DNA of 64,000 nucleotides from Streptomyces sp. Root1304 (GCF_001426405.1 NZ_LMEP01000024.1:228678-292677); one strand, 5' to 3'; counted from the stretch's first letter, positions 6,939-16,442 are shown. Program-made: numbers and translations. Notes: generated by a model from the sequence alone, not told the origin.

Positions 6939-9407
6939 GTGGCCGAGGCGGCAGACATCCAGGGAACCGGTCCCTCACCTGCCCGCCGATGGCTGCGGCG
7001 CACGATCACGGTCGCCGTCGGGGCGCCGCTCCTCGCCGGTCTGCTCCAGGCCCCGGCGGGCAGCTCCCCGGCCTTCGCCGCCGAGGACGGCACCGTCTCG
7101 AAGACGGTCGATGTGTCGCTCGACACGCTGACGCCGACCGCTCCCACCGAGGGGGACACCGTCACCGTCACCGGGACGGTCACCAACCGGAGCAAGAAGA
7201 CCGTCACCGACGCCACCGTGGACCTGCGCGTCGGCCCCCGGCTGACCAGCCGCAGTGAGATCGAGCAGGTGACGGCCCGCACCGGCTACCGGAGCGACAG
7301 CGACCCCGCTCCCGTGGAGGACGCCCCCACCGTCGAGATCCCCCGGCTGGGCGCCGGCCTGAGCGCGGACTTCTCGATCTCGGTGCCGGTCTCCGAACTC
7401 GGACTCGACGACGCCGGTGTGTACCAGCTGGGGGTCTCCCTCACCGGGCAGACCACGGACCGGCACGACGACCGGGTGCTCGGCATCGAGCGGACGTTCC
7501 TGCCGTACCAGCCCGAGGCCACCGAGAAGAAGACCCAGCTCACCTACCTCTGGCCGCTGATCTCCTCAGCCCATGTCTCCGCGGAGACGGCCACGGACGA
7601 TCAGCAGACCCCCGTCTTCGAGGACGACGCCCTGGCGGCCGAGCTGAAGCCGGGCGGGCGCCTCGACCAGCTGGTCTCGCTGGGGCAGGGCCTCCCGGTC
7701 ACCTGGGTGCTCGACCCGGACCTGCTGGCCTCCGTCGACGCCATGGCGAACGGCTACCGCGTCAAGGACAGCGGCACCGTGCACGTCCCCGGCAGGAACC
7801 AGGCCGTGGCCGAGCGGTGGCTGGACGCGCTGGAGAAGGCGGTCCAGGGGCACAAGGTCGTCGCCCTCCCCTTCGCGGACCCCGACCTCGCCTCCCTGGC
7901 CCACCGGGGCAAGGACGTCCCCGGTTCGCTGGGACACCTCCAGTCGGCCACCGCCCTCGCCGGGGTGACGGTCGAGACCGTCCTGCACACCCAGGCCTCC
8001 ACCGACTTCGCCTGGCCCGCCGATGGAGCCGTCGACCCCTCCATCGTGGCCGTGGCGACCTCCGCCGGCGCCGACAAGGTGATCGCCCGCAGCGACAGCG
8101 TCCGCGACGACCTCCCCTACACCCCGACGGCGGCCCGCCCCTTCGGCGACGGAAGCACCACGGCCGTGGTGAGCGACGCGCTCCTGTCCACCGCCTTCGA
8201 AGGGGACATGGTCCGCGCGGAGAACTCCACGCTCGCGGTCCAGAAGTTCCTCGCGCAGTCGCTGGCGATCACCCTGGAGCAGCCGGAGGACCAGCGCAGC
8301 ATCGTGGTCGCCCCGCAGCGGATGCCGAGCGTCTCCCAGGCGCAGACCATGGCGGCGGCCCTGCAGGGCCTCTCCGGGCGGCGCTGGACCCAGCCGAGCG
8401 ACCTCCTCGCCGCCGCTGCGGCCAAGCCCGACCCGGACGCCTTCACCAAGGTGCCCAGCAGCTCCCGGTACCCGAAGAAGCTGCGCGACCGGGAACTGCC
8501 CGTCCAGGCCTTCCGCGACATGAAGACCACCCGCGACGAGCTGAACGACTTCAAGGTCGTCCTGTCCCAGCAGGACCGGGTCGTGACGCCCTTCGGCAAC
8601 GCGATCAACCGCGAGATGTCGACCTCGTGGCGGGGCCAGGCCCGCGCCGCCGCGCTCTACCGGATCAACGTCCTGGAGTATCTGCAGACCCTCACCGAGG
8701 GGGTCCAGTTGGTCGACAAGTCCGATCTCACACTCTCCGGCCGCAGCGCGACGATCCCCGTGACCGTCCAGAACAAGCTGCTGCAGGACGTGCATCTCGT
8801 GCTCCGGCTCACCTCCGGCAACAAGAACCGGCTCCAGGTGAACGGTGACCGGGACGCGGAGCTGCCCGTGAAGATCAACGGTGGCCACAGCCAGTCGGTG
8901 AAGTTCAACGCCTCCGCCAGCGTCAACGGTCAGGTGCCGATGACCGCCCAGCTCTACACCGAGGACGGCACGCCGTACGGGCAGCCGATGACGTTCACCG
9001 TGAAGGTCTCCGAGATCACCGCCACGGTGATGCTCGTGATCGCCGGTGGAGTGCTGCTGCTGGTCCTGGCCGGCGTACGGATGTACAGCCAGCGCAAGCG
9101 GGTGGCCGCCCGCAACGCCGCCGAGGCGGCGGAGGCGGAGGCGGCAGGGGACCCGGAGGGCGACGCGGAGGACGAGGCAGAGGCCGCATCCCCCTCGGAG
9201 GGCACGGAGCCGGACGCGGAGGCCCTCTCGGAGGAGGCGGAGGCTTCTTCGGAGGGCGCGGACGTCGAGACCGACGCCGGGACGGATCCCGAGGCGGTGA
9301 CGGACGAGGCCGACGGGGGTGAACCCGAGCAGCCGAGTGACCCGACGCCGGACACCGGGTCCGAAAGCCGCGACCCGTCGGGCCCGGGTGAGAAAGTGGA
9401 CCGTTGA
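6939..9407 (+). CDS. Large secreted, membrane-anchored DUF6049-type protein
   Basis: Protein of 822 residues, exported and anchored at its C-terminus. After a basic start (ARRWLRRT) a hydrophobic signal segment ends near PAFAAED. Ig-like beta-rich regions follow, then a long central domain of unknown fold. One membrane helix near residues 690-715 (VMLVIAGGVLLLVLAGVRMY) leads into a basic stop-transfer stretch and a very acidic tail of Ala, Glu and Asp. GTG at 6939 has a GAGGAC ribosome site 10 bases upstream; ATG at 6867 in frame is the alternative. Like M. tuberculosis Rv3909 it lies directly before murJ/mviN, so an envelope role is inferred. No catalytic motif was recognised. Confidence 0.82.
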   Translation: MAEAADIQGTGPSPARRWLRRTITVAVGAPLLAGLLQAPAGSSPAFAAEDGTVSKTVDVSLDTLTPTAPTEGDTVTVTGTVTNRSKKTVTDATVDLRVGPRLTSRSEIEQVTARTGYRSDSDPAPVEDAPTVEIPRLGAGLSADFSISVPVSELGLDDAGVYQLGVSLTGQTTDRHDDRVLGIERTFLPYQPEATEKKTQLTYLWPLISSAHVSAETATDDQQTPVFEDDALAAELKPGGRLDQLVSLGQGLPVTWVLDPDLLASVDAMANGYRVKDSGTVHVPGRNQAVAERWLDALEKAVQGHKVVALPFADPDLASLAHRGKDVPGSLGHLQSATALAGVTVETVLHTQASTDFAWPADGAVDPSIVAVATSAGADKVIARSDSVRDDLPYTPTAARPFGDGSTTAVVSDALLSTAFEGDMVRAENSTLAVQKFLAQSLAITLEQPEDQRSIVVAPQRMPSVSQAQTMAAALQGLSGRRWTQPSDLLAAAAAKPDPDAFTKVPSSSRYPKKLRDRELPVQAFRDMKTTRDELNDFKVVLSQQDRVVTPFGNAINREMSTSWRGQARAAALYRINVLEYLQTLTEGVQLVDKSDLTLSGRSATIPVTVQNKLLQDVHLVLRLTSGNKNRLQVNGDRDAELPVKINGGHSQSVKFNASASVNGQVPMTAQLYTEDGTPYGQPMTFTVKVSEITATVMLVIAGGVLLLVLAGVRMYSQRKRVAARNAAEAAEAEAAGDPEGDAEDEAEAASPSEGTEPDAEALSEEAEASSEGADVETDAGTDPEAVTDEADGGEPEQPSDPTPDTGSESRDPSGPGEKVDR

Positions 9408-9452
9408 GCGATGTCGTGGCCGGTCGGCCGGGGACGATGAGGTGGGGTAACC

Positions 9453-11699
9453 ATGAACGCGCCGTACGACGGTGACCGCGGCCAGGGCGCGGGCGGCACC
9501 GCGCCGTCCGGTGGGACGCCCGCGGCCCCCTCCGGTCCCGGCCACCCTCCGGTGCCGGCCCCGCAGGAACAGAACCCTTACGCGCAGGACGCCTACGCGC
9601 AGAACCCGTACGCGCAGAACCAGTACGACCAGAGCGCGTACCCCCAGGACCCCTACGTCCAGGACGCCCTCGCCCAGGACCCGTACCGGGCCCAGGACCT
9701 GTCCGCGCAGGACCCGGTGACCGAGGCGCTCTACGACCGCGCCGCGCACCCGCCGCCCCCGCCCGGCACCTACCAGGAGCCCCAGCCGCTCTACCAGCAG
9801 CCGGTCGCCCCCCAGCACGCGCCCGACCCCCGGGTGTGGGCGCAGACCCCGGCGCCGGAGCCCGACGGCACCTCCCGTCACCTGCCGTACGGCGACGACG
9901 CGCGCACGGTCCAGTTCACCGGCGTCGACGACCTGGTGACCCGGGCCGGCGAGGAGGGCCCCGAGCCGGACGCCTTCGCGCACCTCTACCGGGACCAGCA
10001 GACGCCCGGTCAGGTGCCCCCGCCCGCCCCGGAGCCGGACCCCATGCCCGCGCCCGCCCCCAAGAAGTCCGGAAGGGCCTCCGGGCTGCTGAAGTCGAGC
10101 GCGGTGATGGCGGCCGGCACGCTGGTCTCCCGGCTCACCGGCTTCGTCCGCAGCCTGGTGATCACCGGGGCGCTCGGCGCGGCCCTGCTCGGCGACACGT
10201 TCACCATCGCCTACACGCTGCCGACGATGATCTACATCCTCACCGTCGGCGGCGGCCTCAACTCGGTCTTCGTGCCGCAGCTCGTCCGCTCGATGAAGAA
10301 CGACGAGGACGGCGGCGAGGCCTACGCCAACCGGCTCCTCACCCTGGTCATGGTGGCGCTGGGCCTGATCGTGGCCCTGGCCGTCTTCGCGGCGCCGCTG
10401 CTGATCCGGCTGATGTCGAACACCATCGCCGACGACGCCGCGGCCAACAGCGTGGCCGTGACCTTCGCCCGGTACTGCCTGCCCACGATCTTCTTCATGG
10501 GTGTGCACGTGGTGATGGGCCAGATCCTCAACGCCCGGGGCAAGTTCGGCGCGATGATGTGGACCCCGGTCCTCAACAACATCGTCATGATCGTCACCTT
10601 CGGCCTGTTCATCTGGGTCTACGGCACCTCCGCCGAGTCCCACATGGGCGTGCAGACCATCCCGGACGACGGCATCCGCCTGCTGGGCGTCGGCACCCTC
10701 CTCGGACTCGTCGTCCAGGCGCTGGCGATGATCCCGTACCTCCGTGAGACCGGTTTCCGCTTCCGTCCGCGCTTCGACTGGAAGGGCCACGGGCTCGGCA
10801 AGACGGTCAAGCTCGCCAAGTGGACCGTGCTCTTCGTCCTCGCCAACCAGGCGGGCGTCCTCGTCGTCACCCAGCTCGCCACGGCCGCCGGTGAGGAGTC
10901 CGGGAAGAACGGTGCCGGTTTCCTCGCCTACTCGAACGCCCAGCTGATCTGGGGCATGCCGCAGGCCATCATCACGGTCTCCGTCATGGCCGCGCTGCTG
11001 CCCCGCATCTCCCGCGCCGCCCACGACGACGACCCCGGTGCCGTCCGCGACGACATCTCGCAGGGCCTGCGGAACTCGGCCGTCGCGATCGTTCCGGTCT
11101 CCTTCGCCTTCCTGGCCCTCGGCGTCCCGATGTGCACCCTGCTGTACGCCTCCAGCGGCGTCGAGGCCGCCCAGGGCATGGGCTTCATCCTGATGGCCTT
11201 CGGCCTCGGCCTGATCCCCTACTCCGTCCAGTACGTCGTGCTCCGCGGCTTCTACGCCTACGAGGACACCCGGACGCCCTTCTACAACACGGTCATCGTG
11301 GCCGCCGTCAACGCGGCCGCCTCGGCCGTCTGTTACGTCGTCCTGCCCGCCCAGTGGGCCGTCGTCGGCATGGCCGCCTCCTACGGACTCGCCTACGCCG
11401 TCGGCGTCGGCATCGCCTGGCGCCGCCTCCGCAACCGGCTGGGCGGCGACCTGGACGGCACACAGGTGCTGCGGACGTACGCGCGCCTCTGCATGGCCTC
11501 CGTGCCCGCCGCGATCGTCGCCGGCGGCGTCGGCTTCGGTCTGCTGAAGCTCCTCGGCGAAGGCGCGCTGGGCTCGCTCGTCGCCCTGATCGTCGGCGGA
11601 GTGGTACTCCTCGGGGTCTTCTTCGTCGCCGCCAAGCGCATGCGGATCACGGAACTGAACACCCTGGTCGGCATGGTGCGCGGACGCCTGGGACGCTGA
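9453..11699 (+). CDS. murJ: Lipid II flippase MurJ (MviN)
   Basis: Moves the peptidoglycan precursor lipid II across the membrane. The 748-residue protein has the 14-helix MurJ core from about residue 205: SSAVMAAGTLVSRLTGFVR, then GDTFTIAYTLPTMIY and GGGLNSVFVPQ. The first 200 or so residues are a cytoplasmic tail rich in Pro, Gln, Tyr and Asp with repeated YAQ/QDP/QNPY units, unlike the short N-terminus of enterobacterial MurJ. ATG at 9453 follows GAGGTGGGG. In mycobacteria the equivalent protein is fused to a pseudokinase; here that part is the next gene, 117 bases downstream. Confidence 0.94.
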   Translation: MNAPYDGDRGQGAGGTAPSGGTPAAPSGPGHPPVPAPQEQNPYAQDAYAQNPYAQNQYDQSAYPQDPYVQDALAQDPYRAQDLSAQDPVTEALYDRAAHPPPPPGTYQEPQPLYQQPVAPQHAPDPRVWAQTPAPEPDGTSRHLPYGDDARTVQFTGVDDLVTRAGEEGPEPDAFAHLYRDQQTPGQVPPPAPEPDPMPAPAPKKSGRASGLLKSSAVMAAGTLVSRLTGFVRSLVITGALGAALLGDTFTIAYTLPTMIYILTVGGGLNSVFVPQLVRSMKNDEDGGEAYANRLLTLVMVALGLIVALAVFAAPLLIRLMSNTIADDAAANSVAVTFARYCLPTIFFMGVHVVMGQILNARGKFGAMMWTPVLNNIVMIVTFGLFIWVYGTSAESHMGVQTIPDDGIRLLGVGTLLGLVVQALAMIPYLRETGFRFRPRFDWKGHGLGKTVKLAKWTVLFVLANQAGVLVVTQLATAAGEESGKNGAGFLAYSNAQLIWGMPQAIITVSVMAALLPRISRAAHDDDPGAVRDDISQGLRNSAVAIVPVSFAFLALGVPMCTLLYASSGVEAAQGMGFILMAFGLGLIPYSVQYVVLRGFYAYEDTRTPFYNTVIVAAVNAAASAVCYVVLPAQWAVVGMAASYGLAYAVGVGIAWRRLRNRLGGDLDGTQVLRTYARLCMASVPAAIVAGGVGFGLLKLLGEGALGSLVALIVGGVVLLGVFFVAAKRMRITELNTLVGMVRGRLGR

Positions 11700-11816
11700 T
11701 CCCGCGGCCCCGCACAACCATCGGGGGGAACCGCGTGTCGTGCATAGCGTCCGACTGTGGGCACAATTGGCTTGGCTGTTGGATGCGGTGCAACGGATGG
11801 GGAGGCAGGAACGACG

Positions 11817-13541
11817 GTGGCGGAACGTAGCACGGCTGCCGTCGACGTGGCCGACAACAGCGGTGACGACCCGCTGACCGCCAAGGCGGACACGGCCGCG
11901 ACCGACGGGGTGGCGGACAAGCAGAAGACGGCGGAGAAGACCGCCGAAGCCACGGAGAAGAAGGCGGTCGAACGACAGAGCGGCGAACAGCCCTCCCTCA
12001 CGGCTCCCGAGCTGCACAGCGGCCACAAACTGGCCAGGCGCTACCGGCTGGAGGAGTGCGTCACCCGTCTGGACGGCTTCAGCAGCTGGCGCGCCGTCGA
12101 CGAGAAGCTACGGCGCGCGGTCGGAGTCCACCTGCTGCCCGCCGACCACCCCCGGGCCCGCTCGGTCCTGGCCGCGGCCCGCTCCTCGGCCCTCCTCGGC
12201 GACCCCCGGTTCGTCCAGGTCCTCGACGCCGTCGAGGAGAACGACCTCGTCTACGTCGTGCACGAGTGGCTGCCCGACTCCACCGAACTGACCGCGCTGC
12301 TCGCGGCCGGACCGCTGGAACCCCACGACGCCTACCAACTCGTCAGCCAGGTCTCCCAGGCCATGGCCGCCGCGCACCGCGAGGGCCTCGCCCACCTCAG
12401 GCTCACCCCGAGCGCGGTCCTGCGCAGCTCCACCGGCCAGTACCGGATCCGCGGCCTGGCCGTGAACGCCGCCCTGCGCGGCATCACCGCCGAGCGTCCG
12501 CAGCGCAGCGACACCGAGGCCATCGGCGCCCTGCTGTACGCCGCGCTCACCCAGCGCTGGCCGTACGACAGCGACGCGTACGGGCTCTCCGGGCTACCCA
12601 AGGGCGTCGGGCTGCTCCCGCCCGACCAGGTCAGGGCCGGCGTCCACCGGGGCCTCTCCGAGATCGCCATGCGCGCCCTGGCCAACGACGGGGCCACCGC
12701 CTCGCGCCAGGAACCGCCCTGCACCACCCCGGACGAGCTGGCGAAGGCCGTGGCGGCGATGCCCCGGGTGAAGCCGCCGGAGCCGGAGTTCACCGCACCG
12801 CCCGAGTACCAGCGCACGACGTACCAGCAGGGCACCTACGGGCGTCCCCAGCCGCGTCCCGCGGTCACCCAGCCGGTGGTCGTCCCGCCGCCCCCGCTGC
12901 AGAGCCGGACCGGCAGGGCGCTGAAGTGGGCCGTCTCGGCGCTGCTGATCGCCGCCCTGGGCCTCGGCAGCTGGCAGATCGCCGACCGGCTCCTCGGCCA
13001 GGACAACGTCACCGAGACGCCGAACACGGCCCCGACGGTCGACGACGAGAAGCCGGAGCCGCCCAAGCCGCTGACGATCCGTTCCGCGGAGGAGTTCGCC
13101 CCCGACGGCCTCCCGCAGAACCCGGACGCCGTCGGCGACACCTACGACAGCGACAGCTCCTCGTACTGGCGTACCAAGACCTTCGTCGACGGCCCCGTGC
13201 TGGCGCCGTACAAGCAGGGTGTCGGGATCGTCTACGACCTCGGGAGCGAGCAGAACGTCACGTCCGCCTCCATAGCGCTGCGCTTCGGCGGTCCGCAGAC
13301 CACCGTCACGCTGTACGCGGCGGACTCTCTGTCGCCCTCCGGTACCCCGGACTCCATGAAGAAGATCGCCTCGGTCGAGACCTCGGACTCGACCGCGAAG
13401 CCGGAGACCAAGACGGCGGTCAAGACCCGCTACGTACTGCTCTGGATGACCTCCGTGCCGTACTCCGACCGCGACGAGTACTTCGGCTCGGGCTACAAGC
13501 AGGCCATCACGAACGTGTCGTTCCAGGGGACCGCCCCCTAG
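11817..13541 (+). CDS. Membrane pseudokinase with extracellular C-terminal domain (MviN partner)
   Basis: Protein of 574 residues. Residues 1-60 are charged and low complexity; about 65-320 have a protein-kinase fold (LARRYRLEECV, then VLDAVEENDLVYVVHEWL). The ATP lysine is missing (RAVGVHLL), HRD is replaced by LAHLRLTP and there is no DFG, so catalysis is not expected. One membrane helix follows near residues 365-388. An outside domain of about 150 residues resembles a discoidin/F5-8C beta-jelly roll. GTG at 11817 has GGAGGCAGG 7 bases upstream. In M. tuberculosis the same pseudokinase is fused to MviN and binds FhaA when phosphorylated by PknB; all of these partners are in this window. The function here is inferred from that. 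Confidence 0.85.
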   Translation: MAERSTAAVDVADNSGDDPLTAKADTAATDGVADKQKTAEKTAEATEKKAVERQSGEQPSLTAPELHSGHKLARRYRLEECVTRLDGFSSWRAVDEKLRRAVGVHLLPADHPRARSVLAAARSSALLGDPRFVQVLDAVEENDLVYVVHEWLPDSTELTALLAAGPLEPHDAYQLVSQVSQAMAAAHREGLAHLRLTPSAVLRSSTGQYRIRGLAVNAALRGITAERPQRSDTEAIGALLYAALTQRWPYDSDAYGLSGLPKGVGLLPPDQVRAGVHRGLSEIAMRALANDGATASRQEPPCTTPDELAKAVAAMPRVKPPEPEFTAPPEYQRTTYQQGTYGRPQPRPAVTQPVVVPPPPLQSRTGRALKWAVSALLIAALGLGSWQIADRLLGQDNVTETPNTAPTVDDEKPEPPKPLTIRSAEEFAPDGLPQNPDAVGDTYDSDSSSYWRTKTFVDGPVLAPYKQGVGIVYDLGSEQNVTSASIALRFGGPQTTVTLYAADSLSPSGTPDSMKKIASVETSDSTAKPETKTAVKTRYVLLWMTSVPYSDRDEYFGSGYKQAITNVSFQGTAP

Positions 13542-13560
13542 TCACCGACCGTGCATCACG

Positions 13561-13589
13561 ATGAGCGCCGAGCCCAGCTCGGCGCTCAT
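13561..13589. terminator. Hairpin between pseudokinase and sigM
   Basis: Perfect 13-base stem ATGAGCGCCGAGC with loop CCA, followed by TTTAC. It separates the murJ/pseudokinase unit from sigM. Confidence 0.7.
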
Positions 13590-13649
13590 TTACTTCCGGG
13601 CACGGACCGGATTGAATGCGTGCACGTCTGCCGAGCGAGGAGGGGAACC

Positions 13650-14360
13650 GTGACGCCTGCGGCTGACGACCCCCGGACCGCAGCGGACGACGAACTCCTG
13701 GCCCGTCATGTCGCCGGAGACCCCGACGCCTTCGGTGAGCTCGTACGCCGCCACCGCGACCGGCTCTGGGCCGTGGCCCTCCGGACCCTGGGGGACCGCG
13801 AGGAGGCCGCTGACGCCGTCCAGGACGCCCTGATCTCGGCCTTCCGGGCCGCCCACACCTTCCGCGGCCAGTCGGCCGTCACGACGTGGCTCCACCGCAT
13901 CACGGTGAACGCCTGTCTCGACCGCATACGGAAGACCGCTTCCCGCCGGACCTCGCCCGTCGACGACGACGCCCACTTCGAGCAGCTCCTCGACCCCCAT
14001 GAATCGGCCGAAGCCCCCGTGGAACGCCAGGACCTCCACCGCCAGCTGTTCGCCGCCCTCGCCACGATCCCCGCCGACCAGCGCGCCGCCCTCGTCCTGG
14101 TCGACATGCAGGGATACCCGGTCGCGGAGGCTGCCCGTATCCTCGGCGTTCCCACCGGCACCGTGAAGAGCCGCTGCGCGCGCGGACGGGCACGCCTGCT
14201 TCCGATGGTCACTCATCTGCGCGCCGACACCGTGGGTAACGAGCCCTCCGAAGGGGGAAGGAACCGGACGCCGGGGGCATCCGTCCCACCGGTGCCGGGG
14301 CCGACGGACACCGGACCGACTGATCCAGCTGCTGTGAAGGGCGGAGGTGGGCGCACGTGA
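13650..14360 (+). CDS. sigM: ECF sigma factor SigM
   Basis: RNA polymerase sigma factor of 236 residues. Region 2 (about 20-90) contains DAFGELVRRHRDRLWAVALR and the EEAADAVQDALI motif. Region 4 (about 130-185) contains PADQRAALVLVDMQGYPVAE and the helix-turn-helix GVPTGTVKSRCARGRARL. A Pro/Gly-rich tail follows. GTG at 13650 has a GAGGAGGGG ribosome site. The stop TGA overlaps the GTG of the anti-sigma gene, a usual sign of coupled translation. Position between murJ/pseudokinase and trxB matches M. tuberculosis sigM (Rv3911). Confidence 0.92.
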   Translation: MTPAADDPRTAADDELLARHVAGDPDAFGELVRRHRDRLWAVALRTLGDREEAADAVQDALISAFRAAHTFRGQSAVTTWLHRITVNACLDRIRKTASRRTSPVDDDAHFEQLLDPHESAEAPVERQDLHRQLFAALATIPADQRAALVLVDMQGYPVAEAARILGVPTGTVKSRCARGRARLLPMVTHLRADTVGNEPSEGGRNRTPGASVPPVPGPTDTGPTDPAAVKGGGGRT

Positions 14361-15292
14361 CTTCCACGGCCGGCAAGGCCAACACCACACAGCACCCGGA
14401 CGTCTCGGAGATCTCCGACCTGACCGAGGGGCTTCTCTCGCCGACGCGCTCGGCGGCCGTCCGCCGGCACGTGGACGGCTGTTCCCTCTGCGCCGACGTC
14501 CGGACCTCCCTGGAGGAGATCCGGGGCCTCCTGGGCACCCTTCCCGGCCCGGCTCGCATGCCCGCCGACATCGCCGGCCGGATCGATGCCGCCCTCGCCG
14601 CCGAGGCCCTGCTCAGCGCCACCACACCGGACAACGACACCGCTGTTTCACGTGAAACATCGCGCACCCCGGCCGAGCGGGTCCCCGCTCCTTCGTCTCC
14701 GCAAGCCGACCGTCCTGCGGGCCGTCCGTCCGCCGCCACCGGCCCCGGTCGCACCGGACGGCCGCGCCGCCGTCGGATCGCCCTGCTCTCCACCCTCGGT
14801 GCCGCCTTCGGCGCCGTGATCCTCGGCACGAGCCTCTATCTGAGCCAGTCCGGCACCGTGACCGCCGACGGCCAGGCACCGGCCGTCAGGAACGCCGACA
14901 CCGCCGCCGGAGCGGCTCTGACCCCCTTCTCGGGGTCACCGGTCGAAGACCGGGTGCACGCCCTCCTGAACCAGGACGCCACCGCCAGGACTCCGCAGGG
15001 CGTCGGGCCCGAGTCCATGTCCGCCGAAACCGGCGGCACGACCCCTCAGCGGAACAGGGACGGCGCCGTCCCCCGCTGCGTCCTGGCCGGTACGGGCCGC
15101 GCCGACGCGGTGCTCGGGCAGGAGCGCGGCGAGTACCGGGGAACTCCTGCCTACCTGCTCGTTCTGACCGATCCCTCGGACAGCGGCCGGGTCCAGGCCT
15201 ACGTGCTCGACGCCTCCTGTGCCGACCGCACCGACGGAAACGGAACCCCGGCGGCCACCGTCCTCTTCAGCGAGACGTACGCCCGCTCCTGA
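14357..15292 (+). CDS. Membrane anti-sigma factor (zinc-binding type)
   Basis: Protein of 311 residues that probably holds SigM inactive at the membrane. The N-terminal part carries HVDGCSLC (HxxxCxxC) at about residues 37-44, the core of the ZAS zinc anti-sigma domain. A single membrane helix lies near 136-158 (IALLSTLGAAFGAVILGTSLYL); about 150 residues follow outside the cell. GTG at 14357 overlaps the sigM stop and has GGAGGTGGG upstream. A perfect parS lies inside the gene and is translated as VSRET in the linker. Coupling to sigM and the motif make the role likely. Confidence 0.88.
   Translation: MTSTAGKANTTQHPDVSEISDLTEGLLSPTRSAAVRRHVDGCSLCADVRTSLEEIRGLLGTLPGPARMPADIAGRIDAALAAEALLSATTPDNDTAVSRETSRTPAERVPAPSSPQADRPAGRPSAATGPGRTGRPRRRRIALLSTLGAAFGAVILGTSLYLSQSGTVTADGQAPAVRNADTAAGAALTPFSGSPVEDRVHALLNQDATARTPQGVGPESMSAETGGTTPQRNRDGAVPRCVLAGTGRADAVLGQERGEYRGTPAYLLVLTDPSDSGRVQAYVLDASCADRTDGNGTPAATVLFSETYARS
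14645..14658. other. parS site 4, inside the anti-sigma gene
   Basis: Perfect GTTTCACGTGAAAC read as the codons of VSRET in a non-conserved linker of the anti-sigma factor. Confidence 0.88.
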
Positions 15293-15332
15293 CCCCACTT
15301 CCCGCCCGGCCCGGTGCCGCGCGGCGGTCTCG

Positions 15333-15358
15333 GGAATGCACGCCCCTTAGTATCCGTT
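15333..15358 (+). promoter_or_regulatory. SigR-type promoter of trxBA
   Basis: GGAAT, 18 bases, then GTT. This is the consensus of the disulfide-stress sigma factor SigR, which is known to drive trxBA in S. coelicolor. It lies 73 bases upstream of the trxB start. Confidence 0.82.
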
Positions 15359-15430
15359 GGGTGGGGTGAGAGTGACCGAGACAACCGCCCCCGTAGGCAG
15401 TGGCAGTCTGCAGAGACGAGGAAGAAACCC

Positions 15431-16396
15431 GTGAGCGACGTCCGTAACGTGATCATTATCGGCTCCGGGCCCGCGGGTTACACCGCTGCGCTCTACACCG
15501 CCCGAGCGTCGCTGAACCCCCTGGTCTTCGAAGGTGCCGTCACCGCCGGTGGCGCACTGATGAACACGACCGAGGTCGAGAACTTCCCCGGTTTCCGTGA
15601 CGGCATCATGGGCCCGGACCTGATGGACAACATGCGGGCCCAGGCCGAGCGCTTCGGCGCCGAGCTGATCCCCGACGACGTCATCGCCGTCGACCTGAGC
15701 GGTGACATCAAGACCGTCACCGACACCGCCGGCACCGTGCACCGCGCCAAGGCCGTCATCGTCACCACCGGCTCCCAGCACCGCAAGCTCGGCCTCCCCA
15801 ACGAGGACGTGCTCTCCGGCCGCGGTGTCTCCTGGTGCGCCACCTGCGACGGCTTCTTCTTCAAGGACCAGGACATCGCCGTCGTCGGCGGCGGCGACAC
15901 CGCGATCGAGGAGGCCACCTTCCTCTCGCGCTTCGCCAAGTCCGTCACGATCGTCCACCGCCGCGACACCCTGCGTGCCTCCAAGGCCATGCAGGAGCGC
16001 GCCTTCGCCGACCCGAAGATCTCCTTCGCCTGGGACAGCGAGGTCACCGAGATCCACGGCGAGCAGAAGCTCAGTGGTCTGACCCTGCGCGACACGAAGA
16101 CCGGCGAGACCCGCGAGCTGGCCGTCACCGGCCTCTTCATCGCCGTGGGCCACGACCCGCGGACCGAGCTGTTCAAGGGTCAGCTGGACCTCGACGAGGA
16201 GGGCTACCTCAAGGTCGCCGCCCCGTCGACGCGCACGAACCTCACCGGTGTCTTCGGCGCCGGCGATGTCGTCGACCACACCTACCGCCAGGCGATCACG
16301 GCCGCCGGCACCGGCTGCTCCGCCGCCCTGGACGCCGAGCGCTTCCTGGCCGCCCTCGCCGACAGCGAGAAGCTGGCCGAGACCCCCGCGGTCTGA
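15431..16396 (+). CDS. trxB: Thioredoxin-disulfide reductase
   Basis: FAD enzyme that passes electrons from NADPH to thioredoxin. The 321-residue length is normal. It shows the FAD-binding GSGPAGYTAALYTARA at the N-terminus, the redox pair WCATCDG at about residue 135, the NADPH-binding GGGDTAIEEA at about 155 and the C-terminal FAD motif GVFGAGDVVDHTYRQ. GTG at 15431 has a GAGGAAG ribosome site; earlier in-frame codons would overlap the SigR-type promoter. trxA follows 46 bases later with no terminator, so both form one thiol-stress operon. Confidence 0.96.
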   Translation: MSDVRNVIIIGSGPAGYTAALYTARASLNPLVFEGAVTAGGALMNTTEVENFPGFRDGIMGPDLMDNMRAQAERFGAELIPDDVIAVDLSGDIKTVTDTAGTVHRAKAVIVTTGSQHRKLGLPNEDVLSGRGVSWCATCDGFFFKDQDIAVVGGGDTAIEEATFLSRFAKSVTIVHRRDTLRASKAMQERAFADPKISFAWDSEVTEIHGEQKLSGLTLRDTKTGETRELAVTGLFIAVGHDPRTELFKGQLDLDEEGYLKVAAPSTRTNLTGVFGAGDVVDHTYRQAITAAGTGCSAALDAERFLAALADSEKLAETPAV

Positions 16397-16442
16397 CCCC
16401 GACTCTCCCCACCCCACACCCCGCGAGATCAAGGAGGCCGCT

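Noticed and set aside
7566..12026. Minus-strand open frame of 1486 codons
   Set aside because: It runs antisense across the DUF6049 gene, murJ and the start of the pseudokinase; its composition (His, Asp, Gly, Val, Arg runs) is typical of a mirror frame.
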